DNA from: Algoriphagus sanaruensis
GTDB taxonomy: Bacteria; Bacteroidota; Bacteroidia; Cytophagales; Cyclobacteriaceae
Assembly: GCF_001593605.1 (NCBI RefSeq)
Contig: NZ_CP012836.1
Location: 2,174,501 to 2,238,500, forward strand
Direction of reading: 5' to 3'
DNA: 64,000 nucleotides
In this document: piece after piece, positions 8,547 to 17,012 of the stretch
Layout of the letters: each line of letters starts with the position of its first letter
Position numbering within the stretch: position 1 is the stretch's first letter
Notes under the pieces: generated by a model
What the model saw: only the letters and a program-made list of their open reading frames with translations
Database searches by the model: none
Told to the model about the DNA's origin: nothing
Translations under genes and position numbers: made by a program

Positions 8547-9857
8547 TTATTTCTTGCTTTCTGGAGTTTTAGGTTCAGCTTTTTTAACGGCATCGCCTTC
8601 TTTAAGCTCTTTGGAAACAATAAAGTAAGGGCCAGAAATTACTTCATCACCTTCTTTTAGTCCTTCTAAAATCTCGATGTTTTCGTAATCAGAAATGCCT
8701 GTTTTTACTTTCACAGCTTTCGCTTTTCCATTTTCAGAGACAAAAACCAATTCTCGGAGTTTGGTGGTGCCTCCAGCTAGTGTATCCATTTGGTCTTCGC
8801 GGGTAGTTACGGATGAAAGTGGGATGGCAATTGCATTATCCTTGCTTGTGGTCATGATTTCCACAGATGCTGTCATACCAGGTCTGAAAGGATAGCGGTT
8901 TCCTGCTTTTACCAAATCTTCATAAGAGCTATTTAGAATTCTGATTTTTACTTTGAATTCAGTAACTGCATCTGGGGAAGCTTTTGTATTTGCAGTATTG
9001 GCTATGCTGGTCACAATTCCCTTGAATTTTTTTCCGGTGGACGAATAGGCATCTACTTCAATCAAGGTTGTGTCTCCCAAAGAAAGTCTCACAATGTCGT
9101 TTTCATTGACATCTACACGGACTTCCATTTGGGTAAGATCAGCGATGGTCATCATCTCAGTACCTGCCATTTGCTGGGTACCTACCACACGTTCTCCTTT
9201 CTCTACTTTCAAGCTTGAAACAATACCTGAAACTGGAGAATTGACATTGGTCAATCGAAGGTTTTCTGAGGCTTCATTCACTGAAGCTTGAGAACTTTTG
9301 ACGATAAATTCAGCAGCAACTACATTCTGCTTGGCTGCTTCTAAGTCTTTTTGAGAAGAAATATAGTTAGCCTGTGCAGATTCATAGTCTGCCTCAGAAA
9401 TAGCTTTCTCTTGATAAAGTTTTTTCTGACGATTGAAGTTAAGTTCTGCTTGGGTGAATTGAGCCTCAGCACGCTGGAGTGCAGCTTTGCTTTGCGCTAA
9501 ATTAGCCATTTGCTGATTTAGGTTTGCTCGTGTTCTTTCCAAAGCGGAAACGAAGTTGTCAGGACGAATCTTCACGAGCAGCTTGCCCATTTCGACTGAA
9601 TCACCTTCCTCCACATTGAGTTCGATGATTTCACCAGCGACGTCAGGAGAGAGTTTAACTTCGATTTCAGGCTGAATTTCTCCAGAAGCACTTACTTTCT
9701 CTACAATGGAAGTTTTCTTAACTGTGGCAAATTCCACTTCAGTTTCTTTTACTCCGCCGATCCATCCTGCAGATTTTCCGATTATGGCAATCACAAGAAT
9801 AAGACCTACCGCTCCGAGGAGGTAATAGAGTAGTTTGTTTGATTTTTTGTTGGTCAT
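8547..9857 (-). CDS. Periplasmic adaptor (membrane fusion protein) of a tripartite efflux system
   Basis: A 436-residue HlyD/RND-type adaptor. An N-terminal membrane anchor lies at about residues 9-29, the first half-lipoyl domain at about 60-95 (GEIIELNVEEGDSVEMGKLL), a long alpha-helical hairpin at about 100-205, the second half-lipoyl and beta-barrel follow, and a membrane-proximal domain with IEILEGLKEGDEVI is near the end, with a Lys-rich tail. It resembles MacA-type adaptors that work with ABC or RND pumps. Three bases separate it from the stop of the upstream tolC-like gene, so the two are co-transcribed. No inner-membrane pump gene is in the window, so the partner and substrate are unknown. 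Confidence 0.92.
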   Translation of the reverse strand: MTNKKSNKLLYYLLGAVGLILVIAIIGKSAGWIGGVKETEVEFATVKKTSIVEKVSASGEIQPEIEVKLSPDVAGEIIELNVEEGDSVEMGKLLVKIRPDNFVSALERTRANLNQQMANLAQSKAALQRAEAQFTQAELNFNRQKKLYQEKAISEADYESAQANYISSQKDLEAAKQNVVAAEFIVKSSQASVNEASENLRLTNVNSPVSGIVSSLKVEKGERVVGTQQMAGTEMMTIADLTQMEVRVDVNENDIVRLSLGDTTLIEVDAYSSTGKKFKGIVTSIANTANTKASPDAVTEFKVKIRILNSSYEDLVKAGNRYPFRPGMTASVEIMTTSKDNAIAIPLSSVTTREDQMDTLAGGTTKLRELVFVSENGKAKAVKVKTGISDYENIEILEGLKEGDEVISGPYFIVSKELKEGDAVKKAEPKTPESKK

Positions 9858-9860
9858 GGT

Positions 9861-11213
9861 TTAGTAAATATTAAGCGGGTTGCCGAGATAGAAATCCAAA
9901 ACTTTCACTCGGAAAATGTAGGCATATTTAGCATTGATAAGGTCAGCTTGCGCGTTGAACAAGTTGTTTTGGGCAACCTGAAAATCTACTGAGTTGATTG
10001 CGCCTAGCTCAAATTGTTGTTTTGAAACTCGGAAGGTTTCCTCCAGACTTTTAATTCGGATAAGAGAAGCTTGATAGCTTTGTTCCGCTGCCAGTGCTTG
10101 AGTATATGCAGTTTCAATGTCTTGGCGAAGAGTATTTTTGGCTTCTTCAGCAGCTACTTCAGCTAGTCTTTGCTGTACACGAGCACGCTGTAAGGAGGCT
10201 TTATTACTGAAATTCGAGAAAATAGGAATGTTGAGCTGGATATTTCCGGATTGAGACAGGTTGTTATCAATTTGTGTTCTGAAAGGAATCACTTCAGTTG
10301 AACCTGGAAGGAAAGCCTGGTCTACATAGTTAGAAAAAATAGAAACCCCCGCACCAACTGTTGGATAAAATGCCCCTTTGGCGATTTTAACGCCATACTC
10401 GGCAACCTCTACATTGGCTTCAGCTGCCTTGATTTGAGGTAAAACCGTCAAAGCCACTTCAAAGATCTCAGCAGGTGTACTGGAGGTTAGTTCGGCCTGA
10501 TTGACTTCGTATTCAGGTTCGATCACATCAAAATTTTCATTGAATGGGATAACCATTGCCTGAGTCAAAGCAAGTTTGGCGAGTCTTAATCCATTGATTG
10601 CATTAATCAAATTGAGCTCGTTTGTTGCATTTTGAGATTGTAGATCAAGCTGATTGGAAAGAGGCAAGGAGCCTGCTTCAACGAGCTTCTTGGTACGTTC
10701 TAGTTGTTCAGTCGTAGTTTTGAGCTGGTTTTCAGCAATTTTCACCTGCTCCCTATTGAATACAACATCAATAAATAAGTTAATGACACTAAGCGTAATG
10801 GTGTTTCTGGTGGCTTGAAGCGAGTATTGACCAGATTCCAAGTTTTTTCGCGCCTGAGCAATACTGTTGTTGATTCGCATGCCGTTAAAAATTGGCACGT
10901 TGGAGCTTGCTGATACGTTGATGTTACCGATTCTTCTTGTTTCGAAGAGGTTGGTTACTGGGTTGATGGAACGACCCCATCTGTAGCCAGAACTTGCACC
11001 AGAACTAAGGGATGGTATTCTTCTACCTTGGCTTGCGAGGAGATCAGCTTCAAAGTTTTCTTGGTTGATTTCAGTTCGTCGTAGTGTCAGATTGTTTTCC
11101 AAAGCTACTTCTACACAAGTCAGTAGATCAACCGGCCCAGTGATTTCTTGTTGGGCAAAGCTTGGAATTTGGAAACCCAATGCCAGCAATGCTACCGTAA
11201 AAAGTTTTCTCAT
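9861..11213 (-). CDS. TolC-family outer-membrane efflux channel
   Basis: A 450-residue protein. The signal peptide is residues 1-21 (ending IPSFAQ), followed by two repeated OEP domains of long amphipathic helices and short beta strands, with the typical internal repeat (NLFETRRIGNINVSASSNVPIFNG; QSGNIQLNIPIFSNFSNKA). It would form the trimeric outer-membrane exit duct used with the membrane fusion protein encoded immediately downstream. It lies 40 bases after sdaAB on the same strand, so read-through from sdaAB is possible though no functional tie is evident. Confidence 0.94.
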   Translation of the reverse strand: MRKLFTVALLALGFQIPSFAQQEITGPVDLLTCVEVALENNLTLRRTEINQENFEADLLASQGRRIPSLSSGASSGYRWGRSINPVTNLFETRRIGNINVSASSNVPIFNGMRINNSIAQARKNLESGQYSLQATRNTITLSVINLFIDVVFNREQVKIAENQLKTTTEQLERTKKLVEAGSLPLSNQLDLQSQNATNELNLINAINGLRLAKLALTQAMVIPFNENFDVIEPEYEVNQAELTSSTPAEIFEVALTVLPQIKAAEANVEVAEYGVKIAKGAFYPTVGAGVSIFSNYVDQAFLPGSTEVIPFRTQIDNNLSQSGNIQLNIPIFSNFSNKASLQRARVQQRLAEVAAEEAKNTLRQDIETAYTQALAAEQSYQASLIRIKSLEETFRVSKQQFELGAINSVDFQVAQNNLFNAQADLINAKYAYIFRVKVLDFYLGNPLNIY

Positions 11214-11253
11214 TTTTAGTTGGTTTATTATGGAAGGTTAATTTTCAAAGATT

Positions 11254-11931
11254 TTACAGATCAATGTCTGGGATATAAATGAGTTCCTTGACCCAAGGTA
11301 GTGATCTCAAATACTGAGCTGTGATCTCTCTAATCCCTGAATCCATTTCAATGACGTGGCAAGCTAAGTCATTCTTTCCTTTTCTAGAAACAGACATGGT
11401 GGCAATATTGGTTTTTTCCTGAGCAATGACACTGGAAATAAAGGCAATAGCACCAGAAATATCATCGGCTTTGATAATCAAGGTATGAGCTTGGGCAGAA
11501 AAATTAGCCATGAAGCCATCTACCTCAGCGATATTGATCACCCCACCTCCCAAACTTTCTCCAATTACTTCCATCGATCGCTCGCCTTTTTTGAGATTGA
11601 GTTTGATGGTATTGGGATGGTGAACAGAGGAGTTTCCGATGGACTTAAACTTGAAGTTAAATCCCTTTTCTACTGCAATTTCCAAGGCATTTTTGATCCG
11701 GCTGTCATCTGTTCTGAAATCCATCAGACCCCCAATTATTGCTCGGTCACTTCCATGACCTTCATAAGTTCTTGCGAAAGAGTTATAGAAAGTGACTACT
11801 ACTTCATCTGGAACTCCACCCAATAATCTTACTGCTACACGTGCAATTCTGACCACTCCCGCCGTATGCGAAGAGGAGGGTCCAATCATCACTGGACCTA
11901 TCATATCAAATACACTACTCTTGTTGGCCAT
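11254..11931 (-). CDS. sdaAB: L-serine dehydratase, beta subunit
   Basis: Beta chain of the iron-sulfur L-serine ammonia-lyase, which turns L-serine into pyruvate and ammonia. Residues 9-26 hold the family motif (FDMIGPVMIGPSSSHTAG). Residues of about 148-225 form an ACT domain (TLIIKADDISGAIAFISSVIAQ), expected to sense serine. The length of 225 residues is normal for a separate beta subunit. The alpha subunit with the 4Fe-4S cysteines is not in this window and must be encoded elsewhere if the enzyme is active. Confidence 0.93.
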   Translation of the reverse strand: MANKSSVFDMIGPVMIGPSSSHTAGVVRIARVAVRLLGGVPDEVVVTFYNSFARTYEGHGSDRAIIGGLMDFRTDDSRIKNALEIAVEKGFNFKFKSIGNSSVHHPNTIKLNLKKGERSMEVIGESLGGGVINIAEVDGFMANFSAQAHTLIIKADDISGAIAFISSVIAQEKTNIATMSVSRKGKNDLACHVIEMDSGIREITAQYLRSLPWVKELIYIPDIDL

Positions 11932-12435
11932 ATTTTAATCAAACCCAATTATTATGCTAGTCACTTTGAGGGGTCAAGATTACTAGTTTTTTTCTGCTTA
12001 TGCTCGATTTTTTAGGATAAAGGGCCTATTTCAATTTCTGGAGACATGGTACAAAATTTTAAAATGTCCGAAAAAGAACACTTTTACGAGCGAATTTGAG
12101 ACAATTCGGACAATCCGTATTTTCCTCTTACCTATCTCCCAAAAATAAAAACAAGGAATTAATTATTTAGAAACAAGCTCTATACGAAAGCCTAAATTTT
12201 CTTAATTGACTAGTTAAAATTCATTTATGCGAAATAAAATTTTAAATTTTTTTAAATCACGAATCAATATTTCATGATTCCTTTTTTTTTGTGAAAAGTG
12301 TAAATTATTCAATGCCTTGGTTTACTTTTTTTGATTAAGGTTTGGGCCAATCCCTTATATTTATCGACCTTAAAAAGTAAATAACTAACTAATACTCTTG
12401 AAATTTACCCAAACCTTCAATTTAAAAGCAATTTT
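11932..12435. other. 504-base intergenic region between sdaAB and the xylose operon
   Basis: AT-rich divergent promoter region with no gene seen. It holds an inverted repeat TGTCCGAA (12065-12072) / TTCGGACA (12105-12112), a second one GAATCA (12261-12266) / TGATTC (12275-12280) that may be an operator for the sugar operon, and a candidate promoter at 12330-12363. No xylose regulator gene is adjacent, so the controlling protein is unknown. Confidence 0.5.
12330..12363 (+). promoter_or_regulatory. Candidate promoter of the xylose operon
   Basis: TTTG at 12330-12333 and TATATTTA at 12356-12363 (one mismatch from TAnnTTTG) with a 22-base spacer, slightly longer than usual. The start codon is 72 bases downstream of the -7 box. 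Confidence 0.4.
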
Positions 12436-14079
12436 ATGCTACTAGAACCCATTGACCTAATCGTGTTTCTTGGCTACTGCTTTCTCATCATTGGAATGGG
12501 GATCTTTGTATCCCGTGAGAAAAAAGGCCATGTCAAAAACTCCTCGGATTACTTCCTTGCATCCAAAGCGCTCCCTTGGTGGGCGGTTGGTGCATCTTTG
12601 ATCGCATCAAATATTTCAGCAGAGCAATTTATCGGAATGTCTGGTTCCGGTTTTGCCTTGGGATTGGCGATCTCCACCTACGAATGGATGGCTGCAGCTA
12701 CTTTATTGGTAGTGGCTATCTTTTTCTTACCAGTTTATATCAAGAAAGGAATCTACACCATGCCGGGCTTTTTGCTCGATCGTTACGATTCAAGAGTTCG
12801 TACAACCATGGCCGTTTTCTGGTTGTTGCTCTATGTCTTTGTCAACTTGACTTCCGTATTGTACCTCGGTGCATTGAGTTTAAATACTATTCTTAATGTG
12901 CCTTTAACCTATGGCATTATTGGTTTGGCTCTCTTTGCGATGGTTTATTCCATTTATGGAGGTTTGAAAGCGGTAGCTTGGACGGATGTGATTCAAGTGG
13001 TTTTCCTGATAGCGGGTGGTTTGGCGACGACCTATATCGCACTAGGAATGGTTGGTAATGGCGATTTCTGGGAAGGACTAAACTTACTTAGAAAAGAAGT
13101 TCCTGGACATTTTTCGATGATTTTGTCCAAAGGTGAAATGATGATCCCTGACGGAAAGGGAGGAACAAGAGATGCCTATTTGGATCTACCTGGTTTATCA
13201 GTATTGATCGGTGGGATGTGGATTACCAACTTGAGTTATTGGGGTTTTAACCAATACATCACACAGCGAGCTCTTGCAGCAAAAAGCCTTGATGAAGCCC
13301 AAAAAGGGATGATTTTCGCTGGATTTTTGAAATTATTGATGCCTTTGATTGTAGTAATTCCTGGTATTGCTGCTTTGGTTATTGTGAATAAAGGTGCTGA
13401 TTTAGGATTTATCGAGTCTATGAAAGATCCCGTGACTGGATTGGTTAAATCTGACCGAGCTTATCCAACCTTATTGCAGATTTTGCCTACTGGTTTAAAA
13501 GGTTTGGCATTTGCAGCTCTGACCGCTGCGATCGTTTCTTCCCTTGCTTCTATGGCGAATAGTACTTCTACCATTTTTACCATGGATATCTATCGAAAGT
13601 TTGCCGGAGATCAGGTGAGTGAATCCAAGCAAGTAAAAGTAGGACGAATCACTGCGGTGGTTGCGTTTATTATTGCTGCGATTGTGGCCCCAGCTTTGGG
13701 TCAATTGGATCAGGCTTTCCAGTTTATTCAGGAATATACAGGGTTCATTAGTCCAGGTGTATTTGCGATTTTCTTCTTTGGAGTTTTCTGGAAAAAGACC
13801 ACTTCAAATGCTGCTTTGGTTGGAGCTTCTTTGAGTATTCCACTTTCGGTTGTTTTGAAGGTGATTTTCCCAGCTCTTCCGTTCATTGATCGAATGGGAG
13901 TTGTATTCCTAGTTCTAGCTGCACTTATGATTATTATTTCACTCATCGAAGGAAAAGGTAAAGACCATCCAAATGCGATTGAGGTAAATGGTGAGTTGTT
14001 TAGAACAAGTACCAGTTTCAAAATTGGTGCGATCATGATTGCAGGAATTATTGCAGCTCTTTACACGATCTTCTGGTAA
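12436..14079 (+). CDS. Sodium/sugar symporter (SSS family), probably xylose uptake
   Basis: A 547-residue inner-membrane protein with about 14 hydrophobic helices. It is related to the sodium/glucose and sodium/galactose symporters (SGLT type): the ASNISAEQFIGMSGSGFALG segment near residue 55 matches the family's sodium/substrate region, followed by GIYTMPGFLLDRYDSRVRT, YSIYGGLKAVAWTDVIQ and NLSYWGFNQYITQRALAAKSL. It is the first gene of a run with xylulokinase (3-base gap) and xylose isomerase, so D-xylose is the most likely substrate. This is inferred from context, since SSS substrate cannot be read from motifs alone. Confidence 0.93.
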   Translation: MLLEPIDLIVFLGYCFLIIGMGIFVSREKKGHVKNSSDYFLASKALPWWAVGASLIASNISAEQFIGMSGSGFALGLAISTYEWMAAATLLVVAIFFLPVYIKKGIYTMPGFLLDRYDSRVRTTMAVFWLLLYVFVNLTSVLYLGALSLNTILNVPLTYGIIGLALFAMVYSIYGGLKAVAWTDVIQVVFLIAGGLATTYIALGMVGNGDFWEGLNLLRKEVPGHFSMILSKGEMMIPDGKGGTRDAYLDLPGLSVLIGGMWITNLSYWGFNQYITQRALAAKSLDEAQKGMIFAGFLKLLMPLIVVIPGIAALVIVNKGADLGFIESMKDPVTGLVKSDRAYPTLLQILPTGLKGLAFAALTAAIVSSLASMANSTSTIFTMDIYRKFAGDQVSESKQVKVGRITAVVAFIIAAIVAPALGQLDQAFQFIQEYTGFISPGVFAIFFFGVFWKKTTSNAALVGASLSIPLSVVLKVIFPALPFIDRMGVVFLVLAALMIIISLIEGKGKDHPNAIEVNGELFRTSTSFKIGAIMIAGIIAALYTIFW

Positions 14080-14082
14080 GCC

Positions 14083-15573
14083 ATGAGAAAATTATTGTTA
14101 GGCTTGGATATCGGAAGTTCTTCGGTGAAGGCTTCCCTTTTAGATGCTGACTTAGGCCGAGCAATTGTTTCCAAGGCATTTCCGGAGGAAGAAATGCCAA
14201 TAGATGCCCCTGAAACTGGGTGGGCTGAGCAAGATCCGGAGATGTGGTGGACGTATGTCAAGCAGACTATTCAATTTGTACTCAAAAAAGCTGAAGTAAA
14301 AACTGGCGAACTTAAAGGAATTGGGATCGCTTATCAGATGCATGGATTAGTCTTGGTGGATAAAAACCACCAAGTCCTTCGTCCTTCGATTATCTGGTGC
14401 GACAGTCGGGCTGTATCCATTGGTGATCAGGCATTTCAGGCCCTGGGGTCAGAATATTGCTTGCCTCATTTGTTGAATTCTCCTGGAAATTTCACGGCCT
14501 CCAAGCTTCGCTGGGTGATGGAAAACGAACCTGAAGTAGCTGCCAAAATCCACAAAATCATGCTTCCAGGCGATTTTATCGCTATGAAGTTAAGTGGTGA
14601 AATTTTGACCTCTGAAACAGGGCTTTCTGAAGGAATTTTCTGGGATTTCAAAGCAAACGGTTTAAGCAAGCCTTTGCTCAAGCAAATGGGAATTTCTGAA
14701 TCCTTAATTCCTGATGCAGTGCCATCTTTTTCGATTCAAGGAAAAGTCACGGTAGAAGCTTCGAAAGAAACCGGGATTGAGGCTGGAGTACCGATTGCCT
14801 ATCGTGCAGGAGATCAACCTAATAATGCTTTCTCCTTGAATGTGCTAAAGCCAGGCGAACTTGCTACCACTGCTGGAACTTCCGGGACAGTTTACGGGGT
14901 TTGCGACACACCACTTTACGATCCTGAATCGCGAGTAAATACCTTCGTACATGTCAATCACGCTGCCAAAGCACCTTCATATGGTGTTTTACTTTGTGTG
15001 AATGGAACGGGGATTTTGAATTCTTGGCTCAAGCGTGTGATGGGAGGTGCCAGAATTTCTTATGAGGAAATGAATAGTCTTGGTGGTTCAGCGCCCATCG
15101 GCTCAGATGGTTTGGTATTCATCCCATTTGGAAATGGTGTCGAAAGAATCATGCGTAACAAACCAGTAGGTGCACATCTATTGGGTTTGGATTTATTAAA
15201 GCACGATAAAAGACATCTAATCCGTTCTGCTCAAGAAGGTATTGTCTGTGCCTTGACTTATGGATTCAGAATCATGAAGGACATGGGAATGAATCTAAAA
15301 ACGGTAAAGGCTGGTCATGCAAATATGTTTCTCAGTCCATTATTTAGAAAGACGTTCGTTCACATGAACCAAGTCAATCTGGAATTGTATGATACAGATG
15401 GGGCTCAAGGTGCCGCTAGGGGCGCGGGAATTGGTGTGGGTCTATATCATTCTGAAGCGGAGGCCTTTCAGGGGCTTCAACTATTGGAAACGGTAGAGCC
15501 AAACACAAATTTCTACGAACCATACGAGGAAGCTTATCACCATTGGGAGAATCGTCTCAAAGAAGTCATGTAA
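14083..15573 (+). CDS. xylB: Xylulokinase
   Basis: Phosphorylates D-xylulose to xylulose 5-phosphate, feeding the pentose phosphate pathway. It is a FGGY-family sugar kinase of 496 residues. The N-terminal phosphate-1 motif GLDIGSSSVKASLLD is at residues 6-20; WAEQDPEMWW and YQMHGLV follow in the first domain. GDQPNNAFSLNVLKPG and TAGTSGTVYGV lie near residues 240-270 and GAQGAARGAGIG near the C-terminus. It is coupled to the symporter upstream and followed by xylose isomerase, which fixes its substrate with good certainty. Confidence 0.95.
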   Translation: MRKLLLGLDIGSSSVKASLLDADLGRAIVSKAFPEEEMPIDAPETGWAEQDPEMWWTYVKQTIQFVLKKAEVKTGELKGIGIAYQMHGLVLVDKNHQVLRPSIIWCDSRAVSIGDQAFQALGSEYCLPHLLNSPGNFTASKLRWVMENEPEVAAKIHKIMLPGDFIAMKLSGEILTSETGLSEGIFWDFKANGLSKPLLKQMGISESLIPDAVPSFSIQGKVTVEASKETGIEAGVPIAYRAGDQPNNAFSLNVLKPGELATTAGTSGTVYGVCDTPLYDPESRVNTFVHVNHAAKAPSYGVLLCVNGTGILNSWLKRVMGGARISYEEMNSLGGSAPIGSDGLVFIPFGNGVERIMRNKPVGAHLLGLDLLKHDKRHLIRSAQEGIVCALTYGFRIMKDMGMNLKTVKAGHANMFLSPLFRKTFVHMNQVNLELYDTDGAQGAARGAGIGVGLYHSEAEAFQGLQLLETVEPNTNFYEPYEEAYHHWENRLKEVM

Positions 15574-15647
15574 GAAAAATACCTTTGCAAAAACTCAAAA
15601 GTAACTTTTAACCTATTACCTATTTCTCAAAATAACCTTAGAAAACT

Positions 15648-16961
15648 ATGTCAAAGACCTATTTTGCAAACATCGGAAAAATCAAGTTTGAAGGAACCCA
15701 AAGTGACAACCCACTTGCGTTTCGCTACTACGATGAAAATCGAGTAGTAGCTGGCAAGACCATGAAGGAGCATTTTAAGTTTGCCATTGCCTATTGGCAT
15801 TCCTTCTGTGGAACAGGGGGTGATCCATTTGGTCCAGGAACAATCTCGCACCCATGGGATGCTAATCCAGATCCAATCCAGCGAGCAAAAGATAAAATGG
15901 ATGCTGCCTTTGAATTCATTTCCAAGATCGGAGTGGATTACTATTGCTTCCACGATATCGATTTGATTGATGAAGGTCCAAGCCTCGCAGATTATGAAAA
16001 GCGAATGGAAATCATCACCGACTATGCCCTTCAGCACCAAAAAGCTTCAGGTATAAAATTATTGTGGGGTACTGCAAACGTTTTCAGTAATCCAAGATAC
16101 ATGAATGGAGCTTCTACCAACCCTAATTTTGATGTCGTTGCATTTGCTGGAACGCAAGTGAAAAACGCCTTGGACGCGACCATCAAACTAGGTGGTGAAA
16201 ATTATGTGTTCTGGGGAGGACGAGAAGGATACATGTCCTTGTTAAATACTGATATGAAACGGGAAAAAGACCATTTGGCAAGATTCCTGACGATCGCTAG
16301 AGACTATGCGCGTAAAAATGGCTTCAAAGGAACCTTCTTTATCGAGCCAAAGCCAATGGAGCCAACCAAGCATCAGTATGATTATGATTCTGAAACAGTA
16401 ATCGGATTTTTGAGACATTATGGTTTGGACAAAGATTTCAAACTCAATATCGAAGTCAACCATGCCACACTTGCAGGTCATACTTTCCAACATGAACTTC
16501 AAGTCGCAGTAGATGGCGGTTTCCTAGGATCAATTGATGCTAACCGTGGCGACTATCAGAATGGCTGGGATACAGACCAGTTTGCATTAAACCTTCAGGA
16601 GCTTGCAGAGTCTTTGTTGGTGATTCTAGCTGGAGGAGGTTTGCAAGGAGGAGGCGTAAACTTTGACGCGAAGGTTCGTCGAAATTCTACCGATCCTGAA
16701 GATTTATTCTTGGCGCATATTGGAAGCATGGATGCCTTCGCAAGAGGACTTTTGATTGCAGCTGATATTATGGAAAAATCAGACTATTTGGCTCGAAGAA
16801 AAGCGCGATATGCAAGCTTTGATTCTGGAAAAGGCAAGGCCTTCGAAGATGGAATTTTGACTTTGGAAGATTTAAGAGCCCATGCATTTGAAGTGGGTGA
16901 GCCACAGCAGATTTCTGGTAAGCAGGAATATTTCGAAAATTTGATCAATCGATTTATTTAA
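15648..16961 (+). CDS. xylA: Xylose isomerase
   Basis: Converts D-xylose to D-xylulose in the cytoplasm. The 437-residue length fits class II xylose isomerases. Visible signatures are YYCFHDIDL with the catalytic His near residue 105, [16 protein letters not shown] near residue 185, the metal-site segment [15 protein letters not shown] near residue 230, the following [16 protein letters not shown] and [10 protein letters not shown] 74-base gap separates it from xylB, and it is closed by a strong terminator. Confidence 0.97.
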   Translation: MSKTYFANIGKIKFEGTQSDNPLAFRYYDENRVVAGKTMKEHFKFAIAYWHSFCGTGGDPFGPGTISHPWDANPDPIQRAKDKMDAAFEFISKIGVDYYCFHDIDLIDEGPSLADYEKRMEIITDYALQHQKASGIKLLWGTANVFSNPRYMNGASTNPNFDVVAFAGTQVKNALDATIKLGGENYVFWGGREGYMSLLNTDMKREKDHLARFLTIARDYARKNGFKGTFFIEPKPMEPTKHQYDYDSETVIGFLRHYGLDKDFKLNIEVNHATLAGHTFQHELQVAVDGGFLGSIDANRGDYQNGWDTDQFALNLQELAESLLVILAGGGLQGGGVNFDAKVRRNSTDPEDLFLAHIGSMDAFARGLLIAADIMEKSDYLARRKARYASFDSGKGKAFEDGILTLEDLRAHAFEVGEPQQISGKQEYFENLINRFI

Positions 16962-16970
16962 TTAATTTTT

Positions 16971-16999
16971 AAAAGGGAGTCTAACTAGACTCCCTTTTT
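16971..16999 (+). terminator. Terminator after xylA
   Basis: A perfect 12-base stem (AAAAGGGAGTCT pairing with AGACTCCCTTTT) around the loop AACT, ending in T residues. It stands only 13 bases before the esterase start codon, leaving no room for a separate promoter in between. Confidence 0.9.
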
Positions 17000-17012
17000 A
17001 TTTCCCCTGTCT

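Noticed and set aside
12261..12290. Terminator upstream of the xylose operon
   Set aside because: The GAATCA/TGATTC dyad is followed by a T-run, but the 6-base stem is AT-rich and weak and no gene ends before it on the plus strand; an operator role is at least as likely.
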